A DNA stretch of 64,000 nt from the NCBI GenBank assembly GCA_963791495.1, contig CAWBST010000014.1, positions 186,001 through 250,000 on the forward strand. Direction: 5' to 3'. Source of the DNA: JAMXLO01 sp963791495. GTDB lineage: Bacteria > Pseudomonadota > Alphaproteobacteria > Acetobacterales > Acetobacteraceae. The notes below the pieces were generated by a model. That model was not told where the DNA came from, did no database searches, and was given only the letters and a program-made list of their open reading frames with translations. Of this stretch, positions 26,508 through 35,140 are shown one piece after another (within the stretch, counting starts at the first letter, position 1; every line of letters begins with the position of its first letter). The position numbers were made by a program, and so were the translations under genes.

Positions 26508-27728
26508 ATGGACGCGATAACTGAAGACACACGTTTGCCCCCAGACATCGACGCGCAACCCCTGGTGCAGGCGGCCGCTGCGCTTCAGCCGGTGCTGCGT
26601 CGCTATCACGAAGAGATCGAGCGCGAGCAGCGCATGCCGCCTCCCCTCGTGGAACAGCTCCACGCCGCCGGCTTCTACCGGATGGTGATCCCTCGCTCGC
26701 TTGGGGGCCTGCAGGTCGATCCGCTGACCTACCTGCGCGTCGTGGAGCTGCTGGCCGAGGGCGCCGGTTCGGTCGGCTGGAACCTCGCCAACAACAGCAT
26801 CGGCCAGCTCGTCACTCTCGGCCTGCCGGACGACGGGGTCCACGAGATCTACCCAGCTGGGCATGCGACCGTGATCGCCGGCACCGCCGTGCAGGGCGGC
26901 GGGCAGGCGGTGCCGGTCGAGGGCGGCTACCGCATCAACGGTCGCTGGACCTTTGGCAGCGGCTGCCGGGAGGCCGCCTGGATGCTGGGCAGCTTCCAGA
27001 TCCTCGAAGACGGAAAGCCGCGCCGTCGCCCGGACGGCGGCTCGCTCTACTGGCGCGGGGTGTTCCCGCGCACGGAAGCGGAGATCGTGCCGGGGAGCTG
27101 GGACGTAGCCGGGCTGCGCGGCACCGGCAGCTTCGACTGGACGGTGCAGGACGTTTTCCTGCCCGCGAGGCGGACGTGCCCTCACGTCGGCATGCCACTG
27201 GACAACCAGTGGGATCGCTGGCCGGGACTTACCTATGCCTTGCCGAGTGTGGTCTGGGTCGGCCCGCACCACAGTTCGGTGATCACCGGCATCGCACGCG
27301 CCGGCATCGATGCGTTCATCGAACTCGCTGCCGACAAGACGCCGCGCGGCAGGACCGGTCTGCTCTGCGAGAACCCTCAGGTGCAGGACGCCGTGGGGCG
27401 GGCCGATGCGATCCTGAACGCCGGCCGCACCTACCGCAGCGCGATGATCGCCGAGCTGTGGAACACGGTCGCGGCAGGCAAGGAAACCACCCTGGAGCAG
27501 AGGGCCCGCTGCCGGCTGGCCTCCACCTACGCGGCCGATTGCGCGCGCGAGGCGATGGACCTGGTGTACCGTTACGGCGGCAGCACGTCGTTCAAGCGCG
27601 AAAGCCGCCTGGCCGAGTGCTGGCGCGATCTGCACGTCGTCGGCCAGACAGTGACGGTCTCGCCGGAGTGGTATCCTATCGGCGGCCGGGTGTACCTGGG
27701 GATGGATCCGGGACCGCGTCTGCGCTAG
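26508..27728 (+). CDS. Acyl-CoA-dehydrogenase-fold flavoprotein, probably a flavin-dependent monooxygenase
   Basis: The start MDAITEDTRLPPDIDAQPLV follows a ggcaggag site. The 406-residue protein resembles the group D flavin-dependent oxygenases (HpaH/HsaA-type) that share the ACAD fold. It has an N-terminal helical domain (MPPPLVEQLHAAGFYRM, IPRSLGGLQVDP), the middle domain with GTGSFDWTVQDVFLPA, and a C-terminal domain with REAMDLVYRYGGSTSFKRES. No catalytic Glu of dehydrogenases is evident. These enzymes hydroxylate aromatic or heterocyclic substrates with reduced flavin from a partner reductase, which is not seen nearby. A convergent EthD-type gene lies 3 bp downstream. Confidence 0.85.
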   Translation: MDAITEDTRLPPDIDAQPLVQAAAALQPVLRRYHEEIEREQRMPPPLVEQLHAAGFYRMVIPRSLGGLQVDPLTYLRVVELLAEGAGSVGWNLANNSIGQLVTLGLPDDGVHEIYPAGHATVIAGTAVQGGGQAVPVEGGYRINGRWTFGSGCREAAWMLGSFQILEDGKPRRRPDGGSLYWRGVFPRTEAEIVPGSWDVAGLRGTGSFDWTVQDVFLPARRTCPHVGMPLDNQWDRWPGLTYALPSVVWVGPHHSSVITGIARAGIDAFIELAADKTPRGRTGLLCENPQVQDAVGRADAILNAGRTYRSAMIAELWNTVAAGKETTLEQRARCRLASTYAADCAREAMDLVYRYGGSTSFKRESRLAECWRDLHVVGQTVTVSPEWYPIGGRVYLGMDPGPRLR

Positions 27729-27731
27729 CCG

Positions 27732-28043
27732 CTACATCTTCACCTCGCTGATCTGTATCACCGGCTGGACGTTGGTGTAGTTCTTGATGTCCGCCATGAT
27801 TTCCGTCGCGTGTGGCCCGAAGGCCGCCTGGAACGCCGCCACTGAATCGAAATAGAGGTGACCCATTGCGGCATAGGTCGGCGGCGCACCGGGAGCGCCT
27901 CCGGCCAGACCCTGTTCGACCGCCATGCTCTTGCACGCCGCACCGAGCTTCTGCTGGACCATCGGCATGTGGCTCTTGCAGTAGTAATCCATGTCGAACT
28001 TCGTGGTCTCGCCGCCCGGATAAAGAACACTCACTTTGATCAC
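27732..28043 (-). CDS. EthD domain protein (ferredoxin-like fold)
   Basis: The GTG start at 28043 is chosen because a strong ggaggaac site lies directly upstream. The 103-residue product begins VIKVSVLYPGGETTKFDMDYY and contains CKSHMPMVQQKLG, matching the EthD pattern (YxxxHxPL). EthD proteins are small dimeric alpha-beta barrels accompanying degradative oxygenases; EthD itself was found with a cytochrome P450 for ether cleavage. The neighbouring flavoprotein is convergent, so a functional link is only suggested by proximity. Confidence 0.82.
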   Translation of the reverse strand: MIKVSVLYPGGETTKFDMDYYCKSHMPMVQQKLGAACKSMAVEQGLAGGAPGAPPTYAAMGHLYFDSVAAFQAAFGPHATEIMADIKNYTNVQPVIQISEVKM

Positions 28044-28226
28044 TCGCTGTTCCTCCGTTGATTGAACCGCTGCTCCGCGGATCGTGGCCGTCATATCGGG
28101 CATACGATGCACTGTCGCGTCAACGTCCCGGCATCGCCACCTGCGGTTCGCAATGACCCACAATCGACGCGATCAGGTAGCATCTGCTAGGCTCGCCAGG
28201 ACACTCGCCCGTCCAGGAGACACCCA

Positions 28227-28988
28227 ATGAACGACGCCCCAACCCTTTCCGAACGCGCCGACGCGCTCGAAGAGAAGATGAGCCGCGAGCTCGACTACAT
28301 CGTCATCAAGTCCCGCCTCTACAGCATGGCTGAAGGCGACATGAGCCCACCGCCGAACGCAGCCAAGCTGATGGCCGCCAATCCCAATGCGCGCGTTCTG
28401 ATGGGCGATGATCCGCGCCTGCCGCCGATGCCGGAGAAACCCACCCTCATCGACTTCTTCAAACACCGCTTCGGCCCTGCCGCGCACCTGCTGCAGAGCG
28501 CGAAGCACGCGGTGAATGCCGGACTTCCGGAGAACATGGTGCTCGCCTGCCTGCTGCACGACATCTCGACGATCGGCTTCATCCGCGGCGACCACGGCTA
28601 CTGGGGTGCGCAGCTCGTCGAACCCTATGTGGACGAGGAGGTCACGTGGGCCATCCGCGCGCATCAGGTGCTGCGCTTCTATCCCGACCCGTCGGTCGGC
28701 TACGAATACCCGCAGTCATACGTCAAGGCGTTCGGCGCCGACTACCGCCCCGATCCCTATGTCGAGCAAGACTACCAACGGATGCGGAACCACAAGTGGT
28801 ACATGTCGGGCCGGATGATCACGGTGCACGACATCTACTCGTTCGATCCGGATGCGAAGGTCGAGCTGGAAGAGTTCACCGACGTGATCGGCCGCAACTT
28901 CCGCCAGCCGGAACAGGGTCTCGGCTTCGACAATAGCCCGGTCGCCCATATGTGGCGCGCGATGATCCGGCCGGCGAAGTACCTGTAG
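28227..28988 (+). CDS. HD domain-containing protein
   Basis: A 253-residue soluble protein with a clear ribosome-binding site (ccaggagac). The HD metal motif is visible as ACLLHDIS near residue 113, preceded by His residues in AAHLLQSAKHAVNAG and followed by RAHQVLRFYPDP. The C-terminal part (HKWYMSGRMITVHDIYSFDP) resembles phosphohydrolase-like or inositol-oxygenase-like HD proteins, but no family can be named with confidence. It stands alone between the EthD-type gene and pnp. Function is probably hydrolysis or oxygenation at a metal site. Confidence 0.72.
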   Translation: MNDAPTLSERADALEEKMSRELDYIVIKSRLYSMAEGDMSPPPNAAKLMAANPNARVLMGDDPRLPPMPEKPTLIDFFKHRFGPAAHLLQSAKHAVNAGLPENMVLACLLHDISTIGFIRGDHGYWGAQLVEPYVDEEVTWAIRAHQVLRFYPDPSVGYEYPQSYVKAFGADYRPDPYVEQDYQRMRNHKWYMSGRMITVHDIYSFDPDAKVELEEFTDVIGRNFRQPEQGLGFDNSPVAHMWRAMIRPAKYL

Positions 28989-29036
28989 CACGGCAAGATA
29001 TTTCCGCTTCGCCGAGCCGGACCGCGCGAACTTACC

Positions 29037-31259
29037 TCACTCGCCGATGGCGGGCTGCTCGGTTGCCTCGGGCATCACCTCGGTCGGGTCACGCCGATCG
29101 CGCCGCTCGCCACGCTCCCGGTCGCGATCACCGCGGCCGGGCTTGGCGCCGACCTTCTCGGTGATGTCCTCACCGGTCGCCTGGTCGACCACCCGCATCG
29201 ACAGCTTCACCTTGCCGCGCTCGTCGAAGCCGATGACCTTCACCTTCACCTGGTCGCCGACATTCACCACGTCGGTCGTCTTGCCGACGCGGCCCTGCTG
29301 CAGCTCGCTGATGTGCACGAGGCCGTCGCGCGAGCCCAGGAAGTTCACGAACGCACCGAAGTCGGCGGTCTTCACCACCTTGCCGTTGTAGATGATGCCG
29401 ATCTCCGGCTCCGCCACGATGCCGCGGATCCAGTCGATCGCGCGCTGTGCCTGTAACGCGTCCGTGGCGGCGATCTTGATCGTGCCATCGTCCTCGATGT
29501 CGACCTTGCAGCCGGTCTGCTCGACGATTTCGCGGATCACCTTGCCGCCCGTGCCGATGACCTCGCGGATCTTCTCCTTCGGCACGTTCATGATCGTGAT
29601 GCGCGGTGCGGTGGTCGCCACGTCGTCGCGGTGACCGGTCAGCGCCTTGGACATCTCGCCCAGGATGTGCATCCGCCCGTCACGCGCCTGCGCCAGCGCG
29701 ATGCGCATGATATCGGGCGTGATCGAGGTGATCTTGATGTCCATCTGCAGCGCGGTGACGCCGGTGTCGGTGCCGGCGACCTTGAAGTCCATGTCGCCCA
29801 GGTGGTCCTCATCGCCAAGGATGTCGGACAGCACCGCAAAGCCGCGGTCCTCCTTGATCAGGCCCATGGCGATGCCTGCCACCGGCCGCTTGAGCGGCAC
29901 GCCGGCGTCCATCAGCGCAAGCGAGCTGCCGCACACCGTGGCCATCGAGGAGCTGCCGTTGGACTCGGTGATCTCGGACACGACACGCAGCGTGTAGGGG
30001 AACTTATCCTTGCTGGGCAGCAACGGATGCATCGCCCGCCAGGCAAGCTTGCCGTGCCCCACCTCACGCCGCCCCGGTGAGCCCATGCGGCCGGCCTCAC
30101 CCACCGAATAGGGCGGGAAATTGTAGTGCAGCATGAAGTGCTCGCGGTACTCGCCTTCGAGCGCGTCGATGATCTGCTCGTCCTGCCCGGTGCCCAGCGT
30201 GGCGACGCAGAACGCCTGCGTCTCGCCCCGGGTGAACAGCGCCGAACCATGCGCGCGGGGGAGAATACCGACCTCGGCGATGATCGGCCGAACGGTGGTC
30301 GTGTCGCGGCCGTCGATACGCATGCCGGTGTCGAGGATCGCGTTGCGGACGATGTTGGCCTCCAGGTCGTGGAAGACCGCCTTCGCCTTCTCGGTATCGA
30401 GGCCCTCGGCGGCCAGCGCCTCCGCCATCTGCGAGCGGACTGCATCGACCTTGTTGTGCCGTGCGCCCTTGTCCGGCTCGCGATAGGCCTCGGCCAGACC
30501 TGTGCGGGCCAGTGCATCGACGCGGGTCTTCAACGCCTGCTCCTCGGCCGAGGGCTCGGGCAGCGTCCACGGATCCTTTGCGGCGTGCTCGGCCAGTTCG
30601 ATGATCGCCTGGATCACCGGCTGGAAGCTCTCATGCCCGAAGGTGACGGCACCGAGCATGACGTCCTCGGGCAGTTCCTGCGCCTCAGACTCCACCATCA
30701 GCACGCCATCCGTCGTGCCAGCCACCACCAGGTCCAGCTGGGTGCGCTTCATCCGGTCGGAGCTCGGGTTGAGGATGTACTGGCCGTCCTCATAGCCGAC
30801 GCGCGCGGCGCCGACCGGTCCGAAGAAGGGGATACCGGACAGGGTCAGCGCAGCCGAGCAGCCGATCAGGGCGACGATGTCGGGGTCGTTCTCCAGGTCG
30901 TGACTGAGCACGGTGGCGATGACCTGAACCTCGTTGCGGAAGTTGTCGGGGAACAGTGGCCGGATCGGCCGATCGATCAGGCGGGACTTGAGGACCTCAG
31001 CCTCGGACGGGCGGCCTTCTCGCTTGAAGAAGCCACCGGGGATCTTGCCGGCGGCGAACGCCTTCTCCTGGTAGTGCACGGTCAGCGGGAAGAAGTCCTG
31101 ACCTGGCCGGGAACTCCTGTCCCCGACGGCGGTGCACAGTACGATCGTGTCGCCGTAGCGCGCCAGCACCGCGCCGTCAGCCTGGCGGGCGATCTTGCCG
31201 GTCTCCAGGATCAGCTTGCGGCCGCCCCAATCGAGTTCCTTGCGGAAGTAGTTGAACAT
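29037..31259 (-). CDS. pnp: Polynucleotide phosphorylase
   Basis: A 740-residue 3'-5' exoribonuclease and core degradosome enzyme. It has two RNase PH domains: the first begins FNYFRKELDWGGRKLILETG and the second starts near residue 315. A KH domain follows (VIGTGGKVIREIVEQTGCKV, near residue 570), then an S1 domain (YNGKVVKTADFGAFVNFLG, near 630). The tail is Arg/Asp-rich, as in other alphaproteobacteria. It is third in the truB-rpsO-cupin-pnp series on the minus strand but is separated from the cupin by 358 bp, where it may have its own promoter and leader. No defects are seen. Confidence 0.98.
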   Translation of the reverse strand: MFNYFRKELDWGGRKLILETGKIARQADGAVLARYGDTIVLCTAVGDRSSRPGQDFFPLTVHYQEKAFAAGKIPGGFFKREGRPSEAEVLKSRLIDRPIRPLFPDNFRNEVQVIATVLSHDLENDPDIVALIGCSAALTLSGIPFFGPVGAARVGYEDGQYILNPSSDRMKRTQLDLVVAGTTDGVLMVESEAQELPEDVMLGAVTFGHESFQPVIQAIIELAEHAAKDPWTLPEPSAEEQALKTRVDALARTGLAEAYREPDKGARHNKVDAVRSQMAEALAAEGLDTEKAKAVFHDLEANIVRNAILDTGMRIDGRDTTTVRPIIAEVGILPRAHGSALFTRGETQAFCVATLGTGQDEQIIDALEGEYREHFMLHYNFPPYSVGEAGRMGSPGRREVGHGKLAWRAMHPLLPSKDKFPYTLRVVSEITESNGSSSMATVCGSSLALMDAGVPLKRPVAGIAMGLIKEDRGFAVLSDILGDEDHLGDMDFKVAGTDTGVTALQMDIKITSITPDIMRIALAQARDGRMHILGEMSKALTGHRDDVATTAPRITIMNVPKEKIREVIGTGGKVIREIVEQTGCKVDIEDDGTIKIAATDALQAQRAIDWIRGIVAEPEIGIIYNGKVVKTADFGAFVNFLGSRDGLVHISELQQGRVGKTTDVVNVGDQVKVKVIGFDERGKVKLSMRVVDQATGEDITEKVGAKPGRGDRDRERGERRDRRDPTEVMPEATEQPAIGE

Positions 31260-31617
31260 TCAAACGTCCTTACAGATGCGCGGCATCGGCGGACGGAAAG
31301 CCTGACGCACCGGAGCCCCAACTGGGCGGGAGGCGGCGTCTCGGGTCGCATGGAAGGCGCGGGCTGCGTTTGCGGTGGTGCGCGGACGCAGCCGCGGGCC
31401 ATGTGGCCGGAAACGCCGTCGCGGGTCCCGCACCTCGGGTCGCCGGAACGGCGGTCTGTCGGTCCGCCGCGTGTCCGCGGCGTTCGGAGGCGGAAGCCGG
31501 CCCCCACGGCATTGCCCCGCGCCACCATGGCCCGGGGGTAGACATCGCTGTGCCCACACAACGGGCATATTATATCTGGGAAACCAACCGCAAGGTGCAG
31601 ATGTCAGGGCCGTTGCT
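31260..31617 (-). promoter_or_regulatory. Long GC-rich leader and candidate promoter of pnp
   Basis: This 358-bp stretch between the cupin and pnp has no convincing gene. On the minus strand a perfect TATAAT lies at 31569-31574; the -35 region is poor (no TTGACA at 17 bp). If used, it would give a leader of about 300 nt, very GC-rich and able to fold strongly. In other bacteria pnp controls its own mRNA through an RNase III-cut leader hairpin; this leader could serve the same purpose. Confidence 0.4.
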
Positions 31618-31944
31618 TTACCGTTGCTTTACCGGTCCGTAGAACAGCACCCAGACGGAAAAATCCTCCGAGATATCTTCGAAACCGTGCGCCACATGCG
31701 CAGCGCAGAACAGAACGTCTCCGGCGCCGACGTCGGTCACCTTGTCCTCGACCCGGTAACGGCCGGTCCCGGCGGCGACGAAATAGAGTTCGTCGCGCTG
31801 ATGCGGGATCTGCGGTCCATTGGTGGGCCGAGCGGAAAACCTGACCTCCAGATCGCCATCGACGAACACCTCGGCCGACCGGCCCGGCGTGCGCGGCAGG
31901 GCCAGCGCGGCCGCGAGTGAGGTCGGCGGCGGCGTGCGGTCCAT
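31618..31944 (-). CDS. Cupin domain-containing protein
   Basis: A 108-residue single-domain cupin. Its ATG overlaps the rpsO stop (ATGA), so it is translationally coupled to ribosomal protein S15. The first cupin motif lies around QIPHQRDELYFVAAGTGRY, with metal-type His and Glu, and the second around AGDVLFCAAHVAHGFED. Such small cupins bind a metal and may act as oxygenases, isomerases or sensors. Its place between rpsO and pnp, which are usually adjacent, is notable. The stop codon lies within an 11-bp tandem duplication (gttgctttacc twice, near 31611-31632). Confidence 0.82.
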   Translation of the reverse strand: MDRTPPPTSLAAALALPRTPGRSAEVFVDGDLEVRFSARPTNGPQIPHQRDELYFVAAGTGRYRVEDKVTDVGAGDVLFCAAHVAHGFEDISEDFSVWVLFYGPVKQR

Positions 31945-32213
31945 CAGCGCCGCAGGTTCAGCCGGCCGATCAGTGCTTCGTAGCGGCTGCTGTCCTTTGC
32001 CTTGAGGTAGTCGAGCAACCGGCGGCGGCGGCCGACGAGCATCAGCAGGCCCCGGCGCGAGTGGAAATCCTTGGCGTGGGTCTTCAGATGCTCGGTCAGG
32101 TTGCCGATGCGCTCGGAGAGCAGAGCGACCTGGACCTCCGGGCTGCCGGTATCCGCCGGTGCGGTGGCGTACTCGCCGATCAGCACCGTCCGGCGCTCCG
32201 CGGTTATCGACAT
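31944..32213 (-). CDS. rpsO: 30S ribosomal protein S15
   Basis: The 89-residue length and the sequence (MSITAERRTVLIGEYATAPAD, RIGNLTEHLKTHAKDFHSR, RRRLLDYLKAKDSSRYEALI) are diagnostic for S15, which binds 16S rRNA early in 30S assembly. The start ATG at 32213 has a caaggag site upstream. It lies 23 bp after truB and overlaps the cupin gene, so the three are probably one transcript. Confidence 0.98.
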   Translation of the reverse strand: MSITAERRTVLIGEYATAPADTGSPEVQVALLSERIGNLTEHLKTHAKDFHSRRGLLMLVGRRRRLLDYLKAKDSSRYEALIGRLNLRR

Positions 32214-32236
32214 CGAAATGGTCTCCTTGGTCCGGG

Positions 32237-33163
32237 TTACAGCATCCGCTCGGGCTTCATCCAGCCGTCTTCCAGCCGGGCCAGCCCGATCACACGGCCC
32301 CCCGCCATGGCGCGGACCAATCCACCAGCGGGATCGGCCGAACATGGAATGCGGCCCATCAGCGTGACCAGGCTGATCGCCTGGCCGTGCCTCAGGCCGC
32401 CGGCCTCCGCCTCGGTCAGGGCCAGCGCCGGGATGTCGGCCAGCGCGGTCGCGATCGGAAGCAGCAGGTCCGGGGAAGCGGGCGCGGTATCGTCTGTTGC
32501 GCGCAGTTTGTCCAGGGGTATGGCCTGGGTTTCGCCGAATGGACCGACGCGGAGCCGGCGGAGCGCGGCGATATGGCCGAAAGTGCCACAGGCGATGGCG
32601 AGGTCGCGGGCCAGGCTGCGCATGTAGACGCCCTTGCCGGAGGCGACCTCGAAAAGGGCGGTGTCCGGGTCGGGGCGTTCGATCAGTTCAAAGCTGTCCA
32701 CTCGAGCGGGGCGTGGTTCCAGTGCCGGCGGCCGGCCCTCGCGCGCCATGTCGTAGGCGCGCTCGCCGGCAACCTTCACCGCCGAGAATGTGGGCGGCGT
32801 CTGCATGATGTCGCCGCGGAACTCTTCTAACGCTGCTCGGATCGTCTCGTCGGTGGGGCGTATGGCCGAAGTGGCGACAACCTTGCCATCCGCATCGTCG
32901 GTGTCGCGCGCCTCGCCGAAGCGAAGGATGAAGCGGTACAGCTTTGTGCCATCCATGACGTACGGCACGGTCTTGGTCGCGGCGCCGAATGCCACCGGGA
33001 GAACGCCGGTGGCGAGCGGATCGAGCGTACCGCCGTGGCCGGCCTTCTGCGCGTCGAAGGTGCGGCGGACGCGGTTGACCACGTCGGTGCTGGTGAGCCC
33101 CGGCGGCTTGTCGACGATCAGCCAGCCGTCCAGCGGACGGCCGCGGGGCTTGCGGCGGGGCAT
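32237..33163 (-). CDS. truB: tRNA pseudouridine(55) synthase
   Basis: A 308-residue enzyme making pseudouridine 55 in the T-loop of tRNAs. The catalytic Asp is in HGGTLDPLATGVLP near residue 48. The N-terminus GWLIVDKPPGLTSTDVVNRV and the later YRFILRFGEARDTDDADG and GVYMRSLARDLA motifs are typical. The C-terminal PUA-like region is short. It begins the truB-rpsO-cupin unit. No anomaly is seen. Confidence 0.97.
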   Translation of the reverse strand: MPRRKPRGRPLDGWLIVDKPPGLTSTDVVNRVRRTFDAQKAGHGGTLDPLATGVLPVAFGAATKTVPYVMDGTKLYRFILRFGEARDTDDADGKVVATSAIRPTDETIRAALEEFRGDIMQTPPTFSAVKVAGERAYDMAREGRPPALEPRPARVDSFELIERPDPDTALFEVASGKGVYMRSLARDLAIACGTFGHIAALRRLRVGPFGETQAIPLDKLRATDDTAPASPDLLLPIATALADIPALALTEAEAGGLRHGQAISLVTLMGRIPCSADPAGGLVRAMAGGRVIGLARLEDGWMKPERML

Positions 33164-33273
33164 GGGGACGGTTCCTGGAAGGGCGCGGGGTTAGGCGCGG
33201 CGGCGCGTGGTGTCAATGAGCTGCGCAACGAGTGAAAGCTTGCTCCCAAGGCGGGAGCGCCTTATGTTACCCA

Positions 33274-33573
33274 ATGCGAATCATCTCCGTCGGCGCGCTG
33301 AGAGCGTTCTGGGAGCGACCTGCACACCACGACGCTGAACAGCCGTTGCGTGCCTGGGTCAAGGTGGTTCGCGCGGCGCATTGGGCGAATCCGCCGGCGG
33401 TGAAGCGGATGTTCAATAGTGCAGACATCTTGCGAGACGGACGTGTCGTCTTCGATATCGGCGGCAACAAATATCGACTGATTGCATGTGTCAACTATCA
33501 TTATGGAGTTGTCTATGTCCGCTTCATCGGCACGCATCGCGCCTACGATGCGATCGACCCGCAGACGATATGA
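33274..33573 (+). CDS. higB: HigB-family mRNA interferase toxin
   Basis: A 99-residue RelE-superfamily toxin of the HigB type. It starts MRIISVGALRAFWERPAHHD and has the core WVKVVRAAHWANPPAVKRMF, then VFDIGGNKYRLIACVNYHYGVVYVRFIGTH. The RL and basic residues in the NKYRLIA and VRFIGTHRAYD strands match the ribosome-dependent RNase active region. The antitoxin gene follows 19 bp downstream. This toxin-first order is characteristic of higBA. The pair sits beside the housekeeping truB-pnp block and is divergent from truB, which suggests local insertion. Confidence 0.9.
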   Translation: MRIISVGALRAFWERPAHHDAEQPLRAWVKVVRAAHWANPPAVKRMFNSADILRDGRVVFDIGGNKYRLIACVNYHYGVVYVRFIGTHRAYDAIDPQTI

Positions 33574-33592
33574 CGGGACACACGACGTAACG

Positions 33593-33961
33593 GTGAGACC
33601 AATCCGCTCGACAAGGGATCATCGCATGGCGCTCGCCGAAATCGAGACGTTGATGCGTGCGGAACCAGGCACGCCGGAAGGCAATCGGCTCGATGTGCTC
33701 GCGACGCTGGTGGAGGCGTGGGAGGCGCGGCACATGCCAATCGAGGCGCCGGATCCGATCGCGGCCATCCTGTTCATGATGGAGCAAAAGGGTATGCAGC
33801 GACGGGATCTGGAGCCCGCTATCGGCAGTCGTGCCAGGGTGGCTGAGATTTTGAACCGCAGGCGCGCTCTGACCTTGCCGATGATCCGCGCACTGAGCCG
33901 GTTGCTCGATCTGCCGGCAGACGTGCTGGTGCAGGATTACGCCCTGAAGCATGCGGCGTGA
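33593..33961 (+). CDS. higA: HigA-type antitoxin, XRE-family HTH
   Basis: The GTG at 33593 gives VRPIRSTRDHRMALAEIETL, matching the HigA N-terminus; an ATG 48 bp further down would cut that part off. The 122-residue product has the family motif EPGTPEGNRLDVLATLVEAWE, then an XRE helix-turn-helix (MQRRDLEPAIGSRARVAEIL to LTLPMIRALSRLL). It should bind and neutralise HigB and repress the operon promoter in the 110-bp gap upstream of higB. Confidence 0.9.
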   Translation: MRPIRSTRDHRMALAEIETLMRAEPGTPEGNRLDVLATLVEAWEARHMPIEAPDPIAAILFMMEQKGMQRRDLEPAIGSRARVAEILNRRRALTLPMIRALSRLLDLPADVLVQDYALKHAA

Positions 33962-34114
33962 GGCTGCGCGCCGACCGAACTCGATCCGCCATGTGGCGAA
34001 AGTTCCTGCGAGGTCAACTTATCGCGAAAGCGGCCTACGCCCGGCGCAAGCCTGGGTGGTGTGATGCCGGCCGGTACGCCATCCTCGTGCCAACAAGCAT
34101 AGGGAGAAACGACC

Positions 34115-35137
34115 ATGAGGATCGCCGGGCTTGCCGCGTGCATGGGACTATCTGTCCTGTCACTCCTGGCGCCTGCAGCGCCCGCCTTTGCCCAGGCCGA
34201 CTGCAAGTCAGTCGTCGCACCTTCACCCTTCGGCCCCGACGATCAGACTGGCGCAACCAACCGCGTCACGCCCGCCGTCACCAAGGCCGCCGCCGCCGAA
34301 ATCCAGACCGGCACGGTTACTCCGATGGCAAACGATCTTGTCGACGGTGTGCCACTGTTCGGCACCCGATTCAGCAAGACCATCCTAAGCAGCTTCGCCA
34401 CCTTGCCGGGCGCGGAGTTCGGCAAGAACAAGGTGACGTATATGGAGGACACATATCTCAGCCAGAGCCATGTCGGCACGCATATCGACGGCATGGGCCA
34501 TATTGGCGTGCAGGATTGCTACTATAACCAGACCCCGATGGGGAAGTATGTCACCCAGAACAACCTAAAGAAGTTTGGCATCGAAAACATCAAGACCTTC
34601 GCGACGCGCGGTGTGATCATTGATGCGGTGAAGGTATTCCAGGCAGCCAACAAGCTGAAGACCAATCCTGCCTGTAAGAGCCCGTGCCTGGATGGCGGTA
34701 CGGTGATCACCGAGGCCGACCTGCAGGCAGGACTGAGAATGTACAACGTTACGTTGCGCGAGGCCGATGCAGTATTCATCAATACGGGGTGGGGTGACCT
34801 GTTTCGGCAACACCCGGCGCAGAACGCAACCTACAACAACGCCGAACCCGGCATCAGCCACTCGGCGGCTATATGGCTCGCAGCGCAGAAGGTCGTTCTC
34901 GTCGGCGCCGACACCTGGGCGGTGGAGGTATGGCCGGCCGAGGACGAGGAAATAATGCTGCCAGTACACAAGACGTTGATTACTGACAACGGCATCCACA
35001 TTATCGAGAACGTACGCACCGACCTAATAGCGGCAGCCGCGGCGCAAACCAATCGGGCCACATTCTTCCTGTCGATGACGGTGCCCAAGGCGGTCGGCCT
35101 GACCGGCACCTTCGTCAACATCGAAGCGATCCAGTAG
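34115..35137 (+). CDS. Secreted cyclase-family (kynurenine formamidase-like) hydrolase
   Basis: A 340-residue protein with a signal peptide (MRIAGLAACMGLSVLSLLAP, cleavage after AFA). The metal-binding signature of the cyclase family is present as SHVGTHIDGMGH near residue 116. The TGWGDL and GADTWAVEVWPAEDE segments near the C-terminus are also typical. Family members hydrolyse N-formylkynurenine, isatin or related amides. Export suggests action in the periplasm. The next gene, a periplasmic binding protein, starts 3 bp after the stop, so the two form a unit for capture and breakdown of an external compound. Confidence 0.85.
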   Translation: MRIAGLAACMGLSVLSLLAPAAPAFAQADCKSVVAPSPFGPDDQTGATNRVTPAVTKAAAAEIQTGTVTPMANDLVDGVPLFGTRFSKTILSSFATLPGAEFGKNKVTYMEDTYLSQSHVGTHIDGMGHIGVQDCYYNQTPMGKYVTQNNLKKFGIENIKTFATRGVIIDAVKVFQAANKLKTNPACKSPCLDGGTVITEADLQAGLRMYNVTLREADAVFINTGWGDLFRQHPAQNATYNNAEPGISHSAAIWLAAQKVVLVGADTWAVEVWPAEDEEIMLPVHKTLITDNGIHIIENVRTDLIAAAAAQTNRATFFLSMTVPKAVGLTGTFVNIEAIQ

Positions 35138-35140
35138 CGC

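Noticed and set aside
30126..31541. 471-residue plus-strand frame opposite pnp
   Set aside because: Antisense to an intact, conserved housekeeping gene; no family similarity.
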